Below are positions 5,250 through 5,271 of a DNA stretch of 5,271 nucleotides, piece after piece (within the stretch, counting starts at the first letter, position 1; every line of letters begins with the position of its first letter). The translations under genes and the position numbers were made by a program. The DNA lies in contig JAEORY010000316.1 of NCBI GenBank assembly GCA_016840645.1, forward strand, positions 1-5,271. The letters run 5' to 3'. The notes under the pieces are model-generated. The model did not search any database. It was not told the DNA's origin and saw only the letters and a list, made by a program, of their open reading frames with translations. This DNA comes from Candidatus Borrarchaeota archaeon (lineage in GTDB: Archaea; Asgardarchaeota; Sifarchaeia; Borrarchaeales; Borrarchaeaceae).

Positions 5250-5256
5250 TTTTTTT
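5250..5256 (+). terminator. T7 tract after the helicase gene
   Basis: Seven T residues begin 29 bases after the stop codon. Oligo-T on the coding strand is the main archaeal termination signal; no strong hairpin precedes it. It argues against a tightly coupled gene directly downstream, although the window ends soon after. Confidence 0.45.
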
Positions 5257-5271
5257 GGTTGTATCATAACT

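Overview
The window looks archaeal. It carries three tandem genes for the archaeal chromatin protein Alba, an XPB/RAD25-like superfamily 2 helicase of the type common in archaea, strong GGAGG ribosome-binding sites, and AT-rich upstream regions with archaeal-type TATA candidates rather than bacterial -35/-10 boxes. The AT-rich composition and the Alba sequence ([26 protein letters not shown] N-terminus) fit a euryarchaeon, possibly a methanogen. That lineage call is inference, not shown by the sequence.

Layout. Positions 1-1242 (minus strand) hold the N-terminal 414 codons of a membrane-targeted or exported subtilisin-family (S8) protease; its 3' end lies outside the window. A 211-base divergent intergenic region (1243-1453) holds a good TATA candidate for the protease and weaker ones for the Alba genes. 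Positions 1454-2456 (plus) hold three albA copies, each with its own GGAGG site. Copies 2 and 3 encode identical proteins and differ only at 13 synonymous third positions. Copy 1 differs by seven substitutions and one residue, yet shares a 62-base identical block with copy 2, which points to gene conversion. Copy 3 is followed by a weak hairpin plus T-run.

Positions 2457-2762 contain no convincing gene. Positions 2763-3752 (plus) encode an unrecognised protein with a beta-rich N-terminal domain, a four-cysteine zinc ribbon, a charged linker with a 39-base tandem duplication, and a helical C-terminus. After a two-hairpin terminator-like region, 3866-5221 (plus) encode the helicase, complete with motifs I to VI but with RSD where XPB proteins usually have RED. 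A T7 tract follows it. The zinc-ribbon and helicase genes both appear to start at TTG without a Shine-Dalgarno site, and both have a TATA-like sequence about 30 bases upstream, so leaderless transcripts are possible.

Functionally, the Alba copies coat and bridge DNA (or bind RNA), and the helicase probably acts in DNA repair or remodelling. Nothing in the sequence links the zinc-ribbon protein or the protease to them by operon structure. I see no CRISPR array, insertion sequence, complete tRNA or rRNA. The most interesting feature is the tandem, mosaic albA array.
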